In this document: in pieces, positions 55,501-62,577 of the stretch
Layout of the letters: each line of letters opens with the position of its first letter
Position numbering within the stretch: the stretch's first letter is position 1
NCBI GenBank assembly: GCA_964389925.1
Contig: CAYMGE010000020.1
Location: 9,072 to 73,071, forward strand
DNA from: CALECP01 sp964389925
GTDB lineage: Bacteria > Chloroflexota > Anaerolineae > Promineifilales > Promineifilaceae
DNA: 64,000 nucleotides
Reading direction: 5' to 3'
Notes under the pieces: generated by a model
What the model was told of the DNA's origin: nothing
Database searches by the model: none
What the model saw: the letters and a program-made list of their open reading frames with translations, nothing else
Made by a program: the position numbers and the translations under genes

Positions 55501-57413
55501 TTGTCAACCCGCGCCCCGACACAACTATCGACGGGCTGTTTGACCTCCACATCAAAATGAGCGTAGTAACGGTGCTGACCATCCCCGATATAGGCAGGGC
55601 TGACCTCTGGCAAATGGAACGCCACCCACGTCACTTGGGCAGGATCAGCGGGTGGGTTCGCCTCCCAGCTAATCCAGCCACCAAGCTCGGCCGGCAATGT
55701 CGTTGTGATAAAGGGCGGCGGCGTGTCGGGGTCGGTGAACGTCGTCGTCGTCGTGTAAAAGACGGTCGCGTTGGCACTAGCCGCTGGCACATACGCCGCG
55801 ATCAAATCCACCTCTGTTGGAATCATATCGACCATCACGACATCGGTGACAGTGACGAGCGACGTGTTATTGATGTGCAGCAGATATTTGTACGTGCCAC
55901 CATACGTCGTGGCGAGCGTTTTGTCGTCATCTTGTCGCGCCTTCGCCGTGATCGCGTTATTGAGATCATCCCCTTTCGAGAAAATGCCCGTCACGCGCTC
56001 ATCGGGGATCGTTTCCAACACAACTTGGTCGCAAATCGTGTCTGTCTGGTCTGAATCGAGGCAGACGATATTGACAAATGTGTCTTGGGCGGGTGGGTCT
56101 AAAATCTCGACCTCAAACGTTTCGAGAAAGGTCACACCGGGCGCAAAGATGCTGTCCGCACCCGCGCCGATGCTATCCCAGACAATCGCGTGGGCGAGCG
56201 TCGCGCTGCCGTCGGGTGGGCTGTAGTTGGCGACGTATTGACCGCCGCCCGTGATGTTGAGAAAGCCGTTGTCACCAAGTGCCGTGTCGATGTTGGCGAC
56301 GAGATCGCTCACATCATCCCACAGCACCGTGTTGTACATGCGCTCACGTCCTTCAGGCGCGTAATCGTTGCCGTCCAAACCGCCCAATGGGTCGGAGACG
56401 GTGAACTGAACGCGCTGCCCGCGAAAGACGTAAGTGTTGCCTGATGGCAAAGGGACACCGCCCCGACTGACGCGCTTTTGAATGTTGGGAGCGGGGTCAC
56501 TGAGGAGAATCGTCGTGACGCTGTTGCTGGTGATGGCGGTCGCGTTGCTGGCGTTGATATTGGCAACGTTATCGTACTCCGTGCCATCGAGTGCGCCATT
56601 AGGCGAGCGCACGGCAAATGAAACGGCAACGGTCGTACCTGCGGGAACTGTCCCCAAATCCCAATAGACGCTGTTTTGGGGAACCGTCACGCCGCTAACT
56701 GTACAGCCACCACCCGTATTACAATAAAGGCCGCCATCAGTCGCGGAGACAAATGTCGGAGTGTCATCTTGTCCGTAATCGGTCGGATAGCTAACAGCGA
56801 CACCGCTGGGCAGTTCGTCCCATAAAACGAGATTTTCTGCCTGTACAAAGTTGACGGAATAACGCAATGTGTAATTGATCACCTGTCCAACGAGAACGCT
56901 GGTGGGGGCTTGGTTGTCGAGCAGTAATAGTGAAATTGGATTCCAACGCACGCTCAAGCTGTTGACGGACGGTGAGACGCTGCCAGTTTGTGCGAGATTG
57001 ACGCGCACGCGGATGCCATCGGCCGTCGCCACAGGATCGAGGCTCGACAGATCACCGACACCGCCGACGAGGGGTAAGTTGGTGATGAGGGGAGTGTTGG
57101 CAGCGGAGAGGATGTCTAGGGTGAGATCGGCCGAATTGCCAATCGTCGCGTCAAGCGTCAATGTCTCCCACGCATCAAAGCTGGTCGGGCGGATCAAGAC
57201 GGTCGTGTAACTACCACTCGTCTGACCCGGCACAAGCTGCATTGCCCGTGTTGGGGCATTATGCTGGACGTTGTTGACGGCCGAGACACCGGCCGAGTCA
57301 ATGTAATTATCAAACCAAAGACCGTTATCATTACTAACCTGTGGTGCTGCATTGAGTTGAACCGATACAAGCAACACAAAACAGGCAACCATTACAGATG
57401 CAAAGCGTTTCAT
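46545..57413 (-). CDS. Giant surface protein with DUF11, FG-GAP/VCBS and SdrD B-like repeats
   Basis: The product is 3,622 aa. A signal peptide (MKRFASVMVACFVLLVSVQL, residues 1-23) is followed by a beta domain, then about ten DUF11-type modules (~150-1740; each with a VGDTVTYLIRLSN-like start and a DVLPAGVSFVSA-like centre). Residues ~1755-2470 are FG-GAP/VCBS repeats (DADGDGDLDVAVA and relatives), likely a calcium-binding beta-propeller. Two more DUF11 modules (~2630-2880) precede five SdrD B-like (Cna-B-type) domains (~2885-3570; GDRIWHDDNRNGQQDDGE). A C-terminal hydrophobic helix with positive tail (TVWLALSLVMLLTTWVML, RRSIKSD) anchors it. No LPxTG motif is seen. It is probably an adhesin or stalk-like surface protein. 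Several long opposite-strand frames are by-products of its codon bias. Confidence 0.92.
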   Translation of the reverse strand: MKRFASVMVACFVLLVSVQLNAAPQVSNDNGLWFDNYIDSAGVSAVNNVQHNAPTRAMQLVPGQTSGSYTTVLIRPTSFDAWETLTLDATIGNSADLTLDILSAANTPLITNLPLVGGVGDLSSLDPVATADGIRVRVNLAQTGSVSPSVNSLSVRWNPISLLLLDNQAPTSVLVGQVINYTLRYSVNFVQAENLVLWDELPSGVAVSYPTDYGQDDTPTFVSATDGGLYCNTGGGCTVSGVTVPQNSVYWDLGTVPAGTTVAVSFAVRSPNGALDGTEYDNVANINASNATAITSNSVTTILLSDPAPNIQKRVSRGGVPLPSGNTYVFRGQRVQFTVSDPLGGLDGNDYAPEGRERMYNTVLWDDVSDLVANIDTALGDNGFLNITGGGQYVANYSPPDGSATLAHAIVWDSIGAGADSIFAPGVTFLETFEVEILDPPAQDTFVNIVCLDSDQTDTICDQVVLETIPDERVTGIFSKGDDLNNAITAKARQDDDKTLATTYGGTYKYLLHINNTSLVTVTDVVMVDMIPTEVDLIAAYVPAASANATVFYTTTTTFTDPDTPPPFITTTLPAELGGWISWEANPPADPAQVTWVAFHLPEVSPAYIGDGQHRYYAHFDVEVKQPVDSCVGARVDNVGHFYAFGRQPFGGGTPVPLDLYATDPELTIVAADTATLNIDQSNITLSPDPVQQLSNIVNYSVEVENLIQNGVAHGVANARIELQWSQVEVFGALQYLDFVTASGGTIETFDPTNGRIVINVGTLAAGASETVDLQLSVPAGVLDDTRYSIDATLTGEPTSGSLCTPSSASASKTGTIISTGQIQVFKEDVLDVIPGGGDLEYRLTFNNIGDGPTTGTFVVDRIPDRMVFDYATGPNGEQVYVTDKTFPDLPLELSVVDRFDSAEIATHFTPATYDAGTQRWTSPFGEQTTWIAWLVDDQSVSPPQFPINDTRNVSFFVRNDEDRGAAQVDSNAGVLIFNEAAIFSNELLQAIGNEVRTTIEETPGLYLAKTGSDVIVAGADFEWYIDYYNNSGSADDVVVIEDVLPAGVSFVSATHTWNAAATANGASGIATGSVPSQTINNPDGTTTLIFRIADDYRGGDLATLEGGRITITARADSAPNGTFLTNNVCGTATNVNGTVYVCSDHTVEVQNPDLWIIKSADNPQPNVGDTVTYLIRLSNEGGFSAENTLISDVLAPGMSYVSNSVQMLTSGYTIGEPVGSGTLVWSAANGNAIQQTGQPAGLLPANSGSIFFTYQAIVNSGNPGDTLTNTITTSTDTPEVDVHPNSDDASVRLPFPDPTVFKTVPAFTEAGAFVNWTITYLNKNNADAMGVYLIDTLPDWDNDDVVDVSFIRNSLPAGVTAYYHDNAPSNVPTFEIGNPTNNGWTADPSGIDVVHIAYAVGDLLRNAGPFNIAITTQLVNPIDATTPPAGAALTNDVTIDSETVDDDVTNNSADATTRVPGLDLALTKSGSIEGGFPGTAPGETLIYTIEFANTGPETAYGVKITETLPAGVTFDSHSFEVVELIDSNGNGISPVDHDSGNAAYSDPVPVTFDQGTMTWYLGNNSDVSDPLFYRRVGLPPGAEGSFQLIVTINSDVADGTTLENNAAIITDRYQDGDPAEEFLGNNYDDSSVSVYRTDLFVNKSVVDAETGDDFWTEAGNILTYTIEYGNIGNIDAEDVVISEIIPDGTSYVPSSLQVPEGSLVSFSPSESNPTRFDVRFQSPLPAPSTFFNQSTATDWQQGRLTNIVPPTRYSSSRNFNDDGAQITNAVVAADFNNDGLPDLVVGNATGILVYLNLDGTRPVLIDQITKSQATDVIAFDADNDGDLDLAVANSDEEGQVLLNDGSGNFSFQSSFAPSDEWYGVAALDADSDGDQDLLFANHGQNQLVFNDGAGNFSTTVEGTDFINIASSVTLPSGDTWAVESFDADGDGDLDVAVAGSGQNALYINNGDGTITVVDTFGDAASRSIVALDVDRDGDLDVAVGNGDSNSEEFNHLWINDGSGNFTLGSEEIFGGETFTYAIEAFDADGDGDADVLTGDGLTNGYLNELFLNDGQGAFVKSAEFNDFGNRGTRSIATADFNNDGVLDIVLGYAGNNELYLSNNGNICLAIEDQQFDAGSSDNTFANNSDESFLGMQADMDGNGHTDPILSDQRNIGQYLNDGAGGYTYSNIVTLSSSNLNAMTTLDIDADGDLDLVAALSSSEANRVYRNNGDGTYTQIADPGDVATHLVNTIRAVSADFDNDGDDDLILINTPDFDVQAFINNGDGQLTFADGVDGTGTFPTNFTGAYHAAAIDAEGDGDLDILIGGNALGSTTSELHINDGAGNFTRTTPFTGHTYLSAERPEVADYDADGDSDVFIVRNDTVYLYGNNGSGGFSLISTTAFTTCRGGDYLDSITPLDLNGDGFTDLVSGGESCSVLMHYGNGNGVFGDPVIYNTHSFEQTFLPTDYNGDGTNDLLAVGGDGVPAIYLYDGYQTPANVISPLITPTDLYPSAGELSSWGYLIVEQTLPDETAITYDILDQSLSPIAGFTGVSADASSRINLSTLDVATYPTIALRANFQTSDLYQTPELCSWTTTFRMSEGAKFTFRVRVDDPATANPINNNVAIQTTTPETNYDNNNDSDRINVRMTDLYIEKQVNTATALVGDTLTYTLRYGNNGPQDAINGVVQDVLPLGVTFVSADPAPTSTSGTGGANDPVILTWNIGDLAVGATGELSVVATINAGQEDETLLNLATISNDRQETDLTNNDDDAVTYVGSLTNVYLLKDGPATTGLGQTITYTLSYGNNGTASAENVSVSDVLPTGVTFVSATPAISSQNGQTLTWGRLGTLASGEMDVITLTVAITTNADFVGQQLHNVATVSTTSDEVTQQDNSDDHTNTVLISKATLSGYVWHDVDEDVVFEDDEAGLPGVTIRLQGNDIFGEPVNVMTETDEDGFYIFTGLNPGDYALTETQPVTYTSTGAVLGSNGGVVDGTDAFNTIRIASGDQAARYDFGEDFGVSVGDRIWHDDNRNGQQDDGELGISNVLLYLYRDTDRDNAFTPSVDEYLDLVFSGATGDYRFDGLMDGDYVVQVAQSNFDDGGVLAGWQNTVGSADPDDDPSNTDDNGAPLSGHGVVSTAISLTVGTEPIDDGDTDNDTNLTVDFGFYQTVEIGNYVWIEDDSDGNALTGATTPVTNTTVTATSADGTIYTGVTDANGIYTITVSANATYTVTVGTPVGYVPSGTLISSDNDPATNDNMSHDPSGTVVTVTDVDHPTIDFGFTLSPNTPSAELGDRVWFDDNANGVQDDGESGIEGIAIALLDEKGSNVLNEKGQPITATTTITGFYQFTDLSTGSYIVRLERSNWEDGGVFGTGGTYEGAISSVGQGADDGTATDDNGDDDISDGIESVPITLDASEREPTVDFGVFQPLAIGNLIWDDSGAAGNANNGIFDGDESGINGVTVQLYRDTGDNVFNLNDDTLITTTVTVNGYYLFDMLPEGEYYIHIPATNFQSDGSLWDQGNDVPYFSAQDRDGGGDNGSDHTADENGIDTTQPQSEGVTSNRVSLGRLDEPTTEVDATPAGRVNGNVNLTVDFAFFAPGATMVGLGSAETSTSTETVWLALSLVMLLTTWVMLRRSIKSD

Positions 57414-57809
57414 TCAGAACTCCAGATAGTTTGTTTTTATATGTAGTGGAAGGGAAAACGTCAAAAGAGTCGATACAATTTTCTCTATACAGCAAGTGCC
57501 ACTACTTATCTCCTATAATCCAAGTGGTGCCTTACGCCCTTTCTTACAAATTACCAAAATGGCTGGGACATTTGTACTGGTTTGCCAATGCCAGATTAGA
57601 CAGCGGAGAGGAGATGTGTCTGCCTTTTCCGACTTCATCGGCGTTTCTATCGCCTCGCGCCGCACTGAGTCAGTCTTCAATCACTTACAACTCTCGATGA
57701 TAAGTGACATTTTCCAGAAAACGCACAAAGATAACAGAACGCAAAAAAGTCCAACTTCATGATAGAAATTGGACTTTTTGTCTACGTTTTAGAAAAATTG
57801 CGAGTAATT
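57414..57809. other. 396-bp gap: giant-gene promoter side and a terminator
   Basis: Apart from the CTGGAG ribosome-binding site of the giant gene just after 57413 and the terminator at 57744-57779, no gene, repeat or RNA structure is evident. The track of weak open frames has no protein-like composition. Confidence 0.5.
57744..57779 (-). terminator. Terminator of the META-domain lipoprotein gene
   Basis: Perfect 11-bp stem: AAAAAGTCCAA (57744-57754) and TTGGACTTTTT (57769-57779), loop 14 nt. On the minus strand the T run follows the stem, 31 nt after the stop. Confidence 0.8.
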
Positions 57810-59327
57810 TTAGCCATCAACAGGTGTTTTGTTGACCACCTCGATCAATTCATAGCTCAGACTTGAGGCATCGGCCGGTGGATTCTCTACCTCCGTCACC
57901 CGCACGCGCAGCTCATACTCAAAGCCAGCCTCCCACTCAAATCCAACGATGTTGCTGTAGAAGAACTGGTAGTCGCCAGCGGGGTCTTCTTTGACCAATA
58001 AGCATTTTTGCGGCGCAACGCCCACGCAGTCTGCCTGTTCTGCACCGATGTAAAATGTTTTCTCTGAGTTATCGAGCGAAACCTGTGTGTCATCTTGTGG
58101 ATCACGTGTAAACACGAGCAGTGGGTCACCGTTGGCATCGTTCAGGGTGAGGGTCTCGGCCGATGCCACAAACGTCGCAACCGCTCCCATTTTCTCCAAG
58201 AACGCCTGTTCATCGACGTTGGTCACCTCATCACATAATCTGCGCGTCGTTGCAATCGCCTCTAGGTTCAGCCTTGTTTCGTCAACCTGGTAGCTCGTTG
58301 TGTAGCGATTGCAGCCAGCACTGCCTGCCAACAGCCCATCCTCAAACGTCGCAGTCAGCGTCGCTTTGCTAGCCAACTCGCTCGTCACCATGTTGCTAAG
58401 TATCCAGCTTGTCCCGTTCAGGTTGATATTTGGCTCGTCGGTCATTGTGTCCTCGTCGATTACTTCGGTTGAAAATGTGGCAAGTACATCACCATTTTCG
58501 TTTTCTAAGGTCAGCGTGTTGCGTGAAATTGAGTAGCGCACGGTATTGTTTAACACGCTGTTCATTTGGGTCTCACGCTGTGAAACATCTTCATCGAGAC
58601 AAGCCATCTCTGTCTGATACAGTTGGTCAAAGCTGAGTTCATCGCCACCAAGTTTATAGACCCCACCGAATGTATTGCAGCCGGTTGATCCCGATACTGT
58701 CCCATCTGCTAGTGAAAAGTAGATGTCTTGGTCAATCGCCATCGAGACGCTGCCATTTTCTTCCATCGTAGAGTTGAGCGTCCACGTTGTCCCTTCGAGA
58801 GCTGTATTTTGCGGCATTGCAAAGTCTAGCTGCCCTTCTTTTGTATAAATTGTCAACGTTCCAGCCCCTAGCTCATAGCGATTTGCAATTGATAATGCGT
58901 CCAGATAGGCTCGGCCGTCTGCCATAATCTCTGCTGGCTCACAGGCCATCATTGTGGACATAAAGCCGTTGGTGTCAAAAATGATTCTGTCTTCGGTGAC
59001 CGTGTAGGTCGCGCCATAGCCGTTACAACCGTCGCTGCCCCCAACCTGTTCTGCATCAAATTGTAAGGTGATGTCGCCCGTCGGCATCTGTCCATTGAGT
59101 GAAACTAGATTCCAATCTGTCCCAAGCAATGGATTTTCTCGCAGCTCTTCATTTGGCTGAATCTCACTTGTCGTGGCATCGTTTTCTTCAGTGGGTAATG
59201 TTGGCTCGGCCGTTGGCACTTGCACAATTGGTATGCCGCTACCCTCCGGTGTTGATGGCGCACAAGCCACCATAATAATGGCAACTATTAGAATCAGTAG
59301 TTCATTGATAATTTTGTCGATTTTCAT
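57810..59327 (-). CDS. Lipoprotein with three META/HslJ-like domains and a DUF4377-like domain
   Basis: The product is 505 aa. The signal ends in the lipobox VAC (IVAIIMVACAPS). Three META (HslJ-type) domains follow, each with a G-(T/S)-x-W start and an SxGCN motif: LLGTDWNLVSLNG with GSDGCNGYGATY, LEGTTWTLNS with GSTGCNTFGGVY, and LNGTSWILSN with GSAGCNRYTTSY. The C-terminal ~80 residues (FYIGAEQADCVGVAPQKCLLVK and FEWEAGFEYELRVRVTEV) match DUF4377. Function in the envelope is unknown; HslJ is linked to stress and novobiocin tolerance in E. coli. AAGGAG precedes the ATG. Confidence 0.85.
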   Translation of the reverse strand: MKIDKIINELLILIVAIIMVACAPSTPEGSGIPIVQVPTAEPTLPTEENDATTSEIQPNEELRENPLLGTDWNLVSLNGQMPTGDITLQFDAEQVGGSDGCNGYGATYTVTEDRIIFDTNGFMSTMMACEPAEIMADGRAYLDALSIANRYELGAGTLTIYTKEGQLDFAMPQNTALEGTTWTLNSTMEENGSVSMAIDQDIYFSLADGTVSGSTGCNTFGGVYKLGGDELSFDQLYQTEMACLDEDVSQRETQMNSVLNNTVRYSISRNTLTLENENGDVLATFSTEVIDEDTMTDEPNINLNGTSWILSNMVTSELASKATLTATFEDGLLAGSAGCNRYTTSYQVDETRLNLEAIATTRRLCDEVTNVDEQAFLEKMGAVATFVASAETLTLNDANGDPLLVFTRDPQDDTQVSLDNSEKTFYIGAEQADCVGVAPQKCLLVKEDPAGDYQFFYSNIVGFEWEAGFEYELRVRVTEVENPPADASSLSYELIEVVNKTPVDG

Positions 59328-59449
59328 TTGTAAGCTCCTTTACCACTCGTCGTTTGCGCGGTGATGAATTAAAAGTTTTAACGTCTTCACCCTCCAAACG
59401 TGGGAATTGGCCTACTTGTTCCATCTATCAGAAAAAAAGATGCAATGTT

Positions 59450-59467
59450 TATATTGTTGGCAATATA
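59450..59467. repeat. Small hairpin upstream of the META lipoprotein gene
   Basis: TATATTG (59450-59456), loop TTGG, CAATATA (59461-59467). It is AT-rich and sits between the end of the Nudix gene and the META gene; it may be a weak terminator or operator. Confidence 0.3.
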
Positions 59468-59500
59468 AGGACGGATTATTTACGAAAACGACGTTTTTGG

Positions 59501-60361
59501 TTAACAAGATGACAGGTCTTTGAAGAGAGTTGTCAGGCGACTGGCATCGGCCGCATCGGCCGCAAACACGCGATGCTGTGGATTGCTGTTGTCTGGTGGT
59601 GCTTGATAATAGATGTGATGAGAGGATGTGGGGGCTTCGGCCGAGAACAAGAGAACAACCTTTCCCTGCTCACCATTTGTATACACGCTGACTACATCTG
59701 TCAATTGTGCTTTTGATAGCCGTTCGGCCGCTTCCCACGGCGTTTCACCTGCACGGATTTCGCCAGACGGAAGAACATGCTGCTCCGCACGTTTTTCCCA
59801 GCGCACCCCACCTGCTTTATCAAAGACGGCAACCACAACACGCATGTGCCAAGGTTGCAAAGGTTGGTAACGTATCTGCGAAAACAGCTTACGCTTGATG
59901 TCCATCAGCGGATTGTAGAGGTTGAGCAGGGCAAACTGACCAACCGTTTCAAGTCGATTGAGATGGTAGCGATGCCATTCAACCGCCCCTCCCGCGTGCT
60001 TGAGCGCACCTTCAATTGGCACTTTATGAATGGGCAACACGCGCACAGGAATTGGGCTTGTTTTGACAAACCCAACCTTTATCGATTCGATTGACGTTTT
60101 GGCCTCGCCACCACGTAGCAGACAGCGAAACGTGAATTGCAGCGTCCCGCCCCGAATTGGCAAGTAATCGAGCCGCACGAGTCGCACGGGCAAGACTTTG
60201 AAGCCCGTTTCCTCCTCGACCTCTCGCGTAACCCCTTGATCGGGCGCTTCCCCCAAGTCGAGAGTGCCGCCGGGAACCGCCCACGTCCGTGTATCGCTGC
60301 GTTTGACGACGAGCAGTTCGCCGCGTTGATCTACAATAATGCCGCTAGTAACGATGTTCAT
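59501..60361 (-). CDS. Nudix hydrolase with a second, degenerate Nudix domain
   Basis: The product is 286 aa from the ATG at 60361 (MNIVTSGIIVDQ). The first domain has a complete Nudix box: G-G-T-L-D-L-G-E then the REVEEETGF block (about residues 42-64), so it should hydrolyse a nucleoside-diphosphate-linked substrate with Mg2+. The second domain (~165-286) repeats the layout (VVVAVFDKAGGVRWEKR; LPSGEIRAGETPWEAAERLSKAQL), but the catalytic REUxEE segment is lost. A TATGAT -10 ends 9 nt before the ATG. Confidence 0.82.
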   Translation of the reverse strand: MNIVTSGIIVDQRGELLVVKRSDTRTWAVPGGTLDLGEAPDQGVTREVEEETGFKVLPVRLVRLDYLPIRGGTLQFTFRCLLRGGEAKTSIESIKVGFVKTSPIPVRVLPIHKVPIEGALKHAGGAVEWHRYHLNRLETVGQFALLNLYNPLMDIKRKLFSQIRYQPLQPWHMRVVVAVFDKAGGVRWEKRAEQHVLPSGEIRAGETPWEAAERLSKAQLTDVVSVYTNGEQGKVVLLFSAEAPTSSHHIYYQAPPDNSNPQHRVFAADAADASRLTTLFKDLSSC

Positions 60362-60370
60362 AGGGCAGTG

Positions 60371-60376
60371 ATCATA
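60371..60376 (-). promoter_or_regulatory. -10 element of the double-Nudix gene
   Basis: TATGAT on the minus strand, 9 nt before the ATG at 60361; the spacer sequence resembles that of the radical SAM gene promoter. Confidence 0.45.
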
Positions 60377-60427
60377 ACATGGCAGGGATGAGATAGATAG
60401 CAAACCTCAGGCGATTTGACTGTCTCT

Positions 60428-62182
60428 TCACTCTTCTTCTGTAAAGTCCCAGCCAAAGTTAAGCGTTGTTAGCTCTTGATCGGGTTGCAGCGTGACGGTG
60501 AATCCCGTTCGGCCGACCTGTGGAGCCGTCATCAAGCCCGGCACAAGCAAATTGTAATTTTCCTCTGTGATAACGTCGATATAGACGCAATAGGTTGCGC
60601 TGGGCAAGCTCTCAAAGCGGTAAATGCCGTCCGCATTGGTGACGGTTGTGCTAAGTGTCACGTCGGCTTCGCCACATTCGCCACTGCCCAGCGTCACGGT
60701 GACGTTTGCTAGGCGGATTTCGGACGAGACATCAAATACCCCATCTCCGCGTATTGTGCCATTCTCATTTTGCAAACAGCCGGGGGGCAGCGTTGGTTGA
60801 CCAAATAAGTAGTCGGTTTGGTCGCACAGATCACTCCAGACAAAGCCGCTAATCTGTCCCAACGTGCCTGCCGCAACGACCTCAATCTGGGTGAAAATCG
60901 TGTTTTCAATATCTTCCCCCAGCCCGAATAGCTCTCCGTCATCGTTGCGAAATAGCCAATCGCCGCGATGCGTTCCCAGTTCGTTGGGGGCAGTCATGCG
61001 TACCGTCACGTCGATCTCGCCACCCGGCGGCACAACTTTGTCAAACGGCACGAAGTCGGGCGCTTGCATTTGTGACCCCTCTGCAAATTGCAACCCATAC
61101 TCGCTGTTCCATGTACAGCCACCCGTATTGATCAGTCGCCACGTTTTGACAATCGGCGCACCCGGCTCAAATGGCGTGTCATCCGGCACGGTCACGTCAC
61201 CCCAAAATGAAACGCGATCCCCACAGTTTGCCTCGACTACTAAAGTATCTGTTTGTTCGACCTCTGGTATGGGCAGAAATTGGAAATCCCAGCCAAATGG
61301 CGCGACAACCGTATCCTCTGAGACTGATAACAACAGCTCACCAGTTGTGTCTGGTGTAGTGAACTGTCCTGGGATCAGGATAGAAGCGTTTGGCTCATCG
61401 GTGGAAACAATGGTGAGACAGTAGGAGCCAGTGGGGATGTTGGCAAATTTGTATGCGCCAGAACTGTCGGTCTCGGCCGACTCAACCTCTACCACACACG
61501 CCTCGTCGAGTAGCTCGACAACCACACCGACGAGTGGGGGTTCGCCGGCTTCTAACGTGCCGTTGGCGATGAAGGTGTTATCGGCCGATTCAACACACCC
61601 CTCCGAGAGAGCCGTCGCCCCATCTTCAGCAACGGCACAAACATCATGAAATACCAGCCCGGAAATATCGAATCCTTCAGGGACAGCTTCTTGCGTTGGC
61701 TCTTCTACCGTTGGAGGCAAAGACGTTGGCTCTGGCGGCGCAACGTTATCCATCCCAAATACAAATGAGTTCTGCACGCCATTGACATCGACCGTGTATG
61801 CACCTGCTGGCAAACCATTCACCTGCAATGCGATTTTCTCCTCAAATGGAACGAGAGCCTGTGTGCAGCTTGCGTCTGCATCGCGTTGTGTTGTGATGAC
61901 AACATCAAAACGCTGCTCAGTTTGTGTTTGCGTGATCGCATCAATCTGTGTACAGCTATCTGGTAAATTGCCCTGTACATTTAGCTCTACCCCAACAGGC
62001 ATCGTCTCTATCAAAATCAACTGGACATTCTCTACAAATGCAAGTCCAGACATTGCAACGACTGCCGTCACAACGGGTTCATCCGTCGCTTCCAATTCGA
62101 CGGCTGGCGTGGTCTCTTCTACTTGCTGCGAACATGCAGCCATCATTAACAACAACAATAGTAGGCTATATCTATAACACAT
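60428..62182 (-). CDS. Lipoprotein with SdrD-like and NBR1-Ig-like domains
   Basis: The product is 584 aa from the ATG at 62182. MCYRYSLLLLLLMMAAC ends in a lipobox Cys. Residues ~175-290 are an SdrD B-like domain (ISGLVFHDVC, VVVELLDEACVVEVESAETDS, SGAYKFANIPTGSYCLTIV). Residues ~315-435 match the NBR1-type Ig-like domain (FEPGAPIVKTWRLINTGGCTW; FVPFDKVVPPGGEIDVTVRM; GTHRGDWLFRNDDGELFG). A second SdrD-like domain (~440-580; ISGFVWSDLCDQ, YRFESLPSATYCVYI) completes it. It is a surface protein of unknown partner; its repeats are related to those of the giant protein nearby. Confidence 0.85.
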   Translation of the reverse strand: MCYRYSLLLLLLMMAACSQQVEETTPAVELEATDEPVVTAVVAMSGLAFVENVQLILIETMPVGVELNVQGNLPDSCTQIDAITQTQTEQRFDVVITTQRDADASCTQALVPFEEKIALQVNGLPAGAYTVDVNGVQNSFVFGMDNVAPPEPTSLPPTVEEPTQEAVPEGFDISGLVFHDVCAVAEDGATALSEGCVESADNTFIANGTLEAGEPPLVGVVVELLDEACVVEVESAETDSSGAYKFANIPTGSYCLTIVSTDEPNASILIPGQFTTPDTTGELLLSVSEDTVVAPFGWDFQFLPIPEVEQTDTLVVEANCGDRVSFWGDVTVPDDTPFEPGAPIVKTWRLINTGGCTWNSEYGLQFAEGSQMQAPDFVPFDKVVPPGGEIDVTVRMTAPNELGTHRGDWLFRNDDGELFGLGEDIENTIFTQIEVVAAGTLGQISGFVWSDLCDQTDYLFGQPTLPPGCLQNENGTIRGDGVFDVSSEIRLANVTVTLGSGECGEADVTLSTTVTNADGIYRFESLPSATYCVYIDVITEENYNLLVPGLMTAPQVGRTGFTVTLQPDQELTTLNFGWDFTEEE

Positions 62183-62215
62183 ATTTTCCTCGTTACATAA
62201 ATATAGAAATCGCAC

Positions 62216-62577
62216 ATGATGAGATGAAGGAGCATAGTGGCGAAGTAAAAGACAGCCGCAATTGAATCACCTGATCTCCTTCGCAACTCTGCATCGTGCA
62301 ACTCCTAAAATATTTGAAATGGTGCAATGTGGGTTATTTTATCGTAATTTGTCGCAAAATTTAGGCTGATGTGGGTTGAATCGTCAGAAAAACAGCGCAA
62401 AACCTGTTAATGTGGGGGAAACCTGTGTATTCAGCTTTGTTTACACACTGTCTACATGAGGTATGAAATGGATAGAAAAAACGTAGGATTTATAATGCAG
62501 GAATGAGGTTCGCTATAATGCTTATGCAAAAGTGACAGCTAACTTGTCGATGGTTTGCGTCATTGTAAGGAGCATTT
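62216..62577. other. 362-bp gap with promoters of the Lon-N gene and short repeats
   Basis: It holds three spaced copies of an (A/G)ATGTGGG motif (near 62328, 62368 and 62410), a TATAAT at 62491-62496 and another at 62514-62519. No ORF or RNA gene was recognised. Confidence 0.4.
62514..62519 (+). promoter_or_regulatory. -10 element of the Lon-N domain gene
   Basis: TATAAT preceded by CGC; AAGGAG ribosome-binding site just before the ATG at 62578. Confidence 0.55.

Noticed and set aside
62320..62577. Replication origin with DnaA-box-like sequences
   Set aside because: No cluster of consensus TTATCCACA boxes and no dnaA, dnaN or gyr gene nearby.
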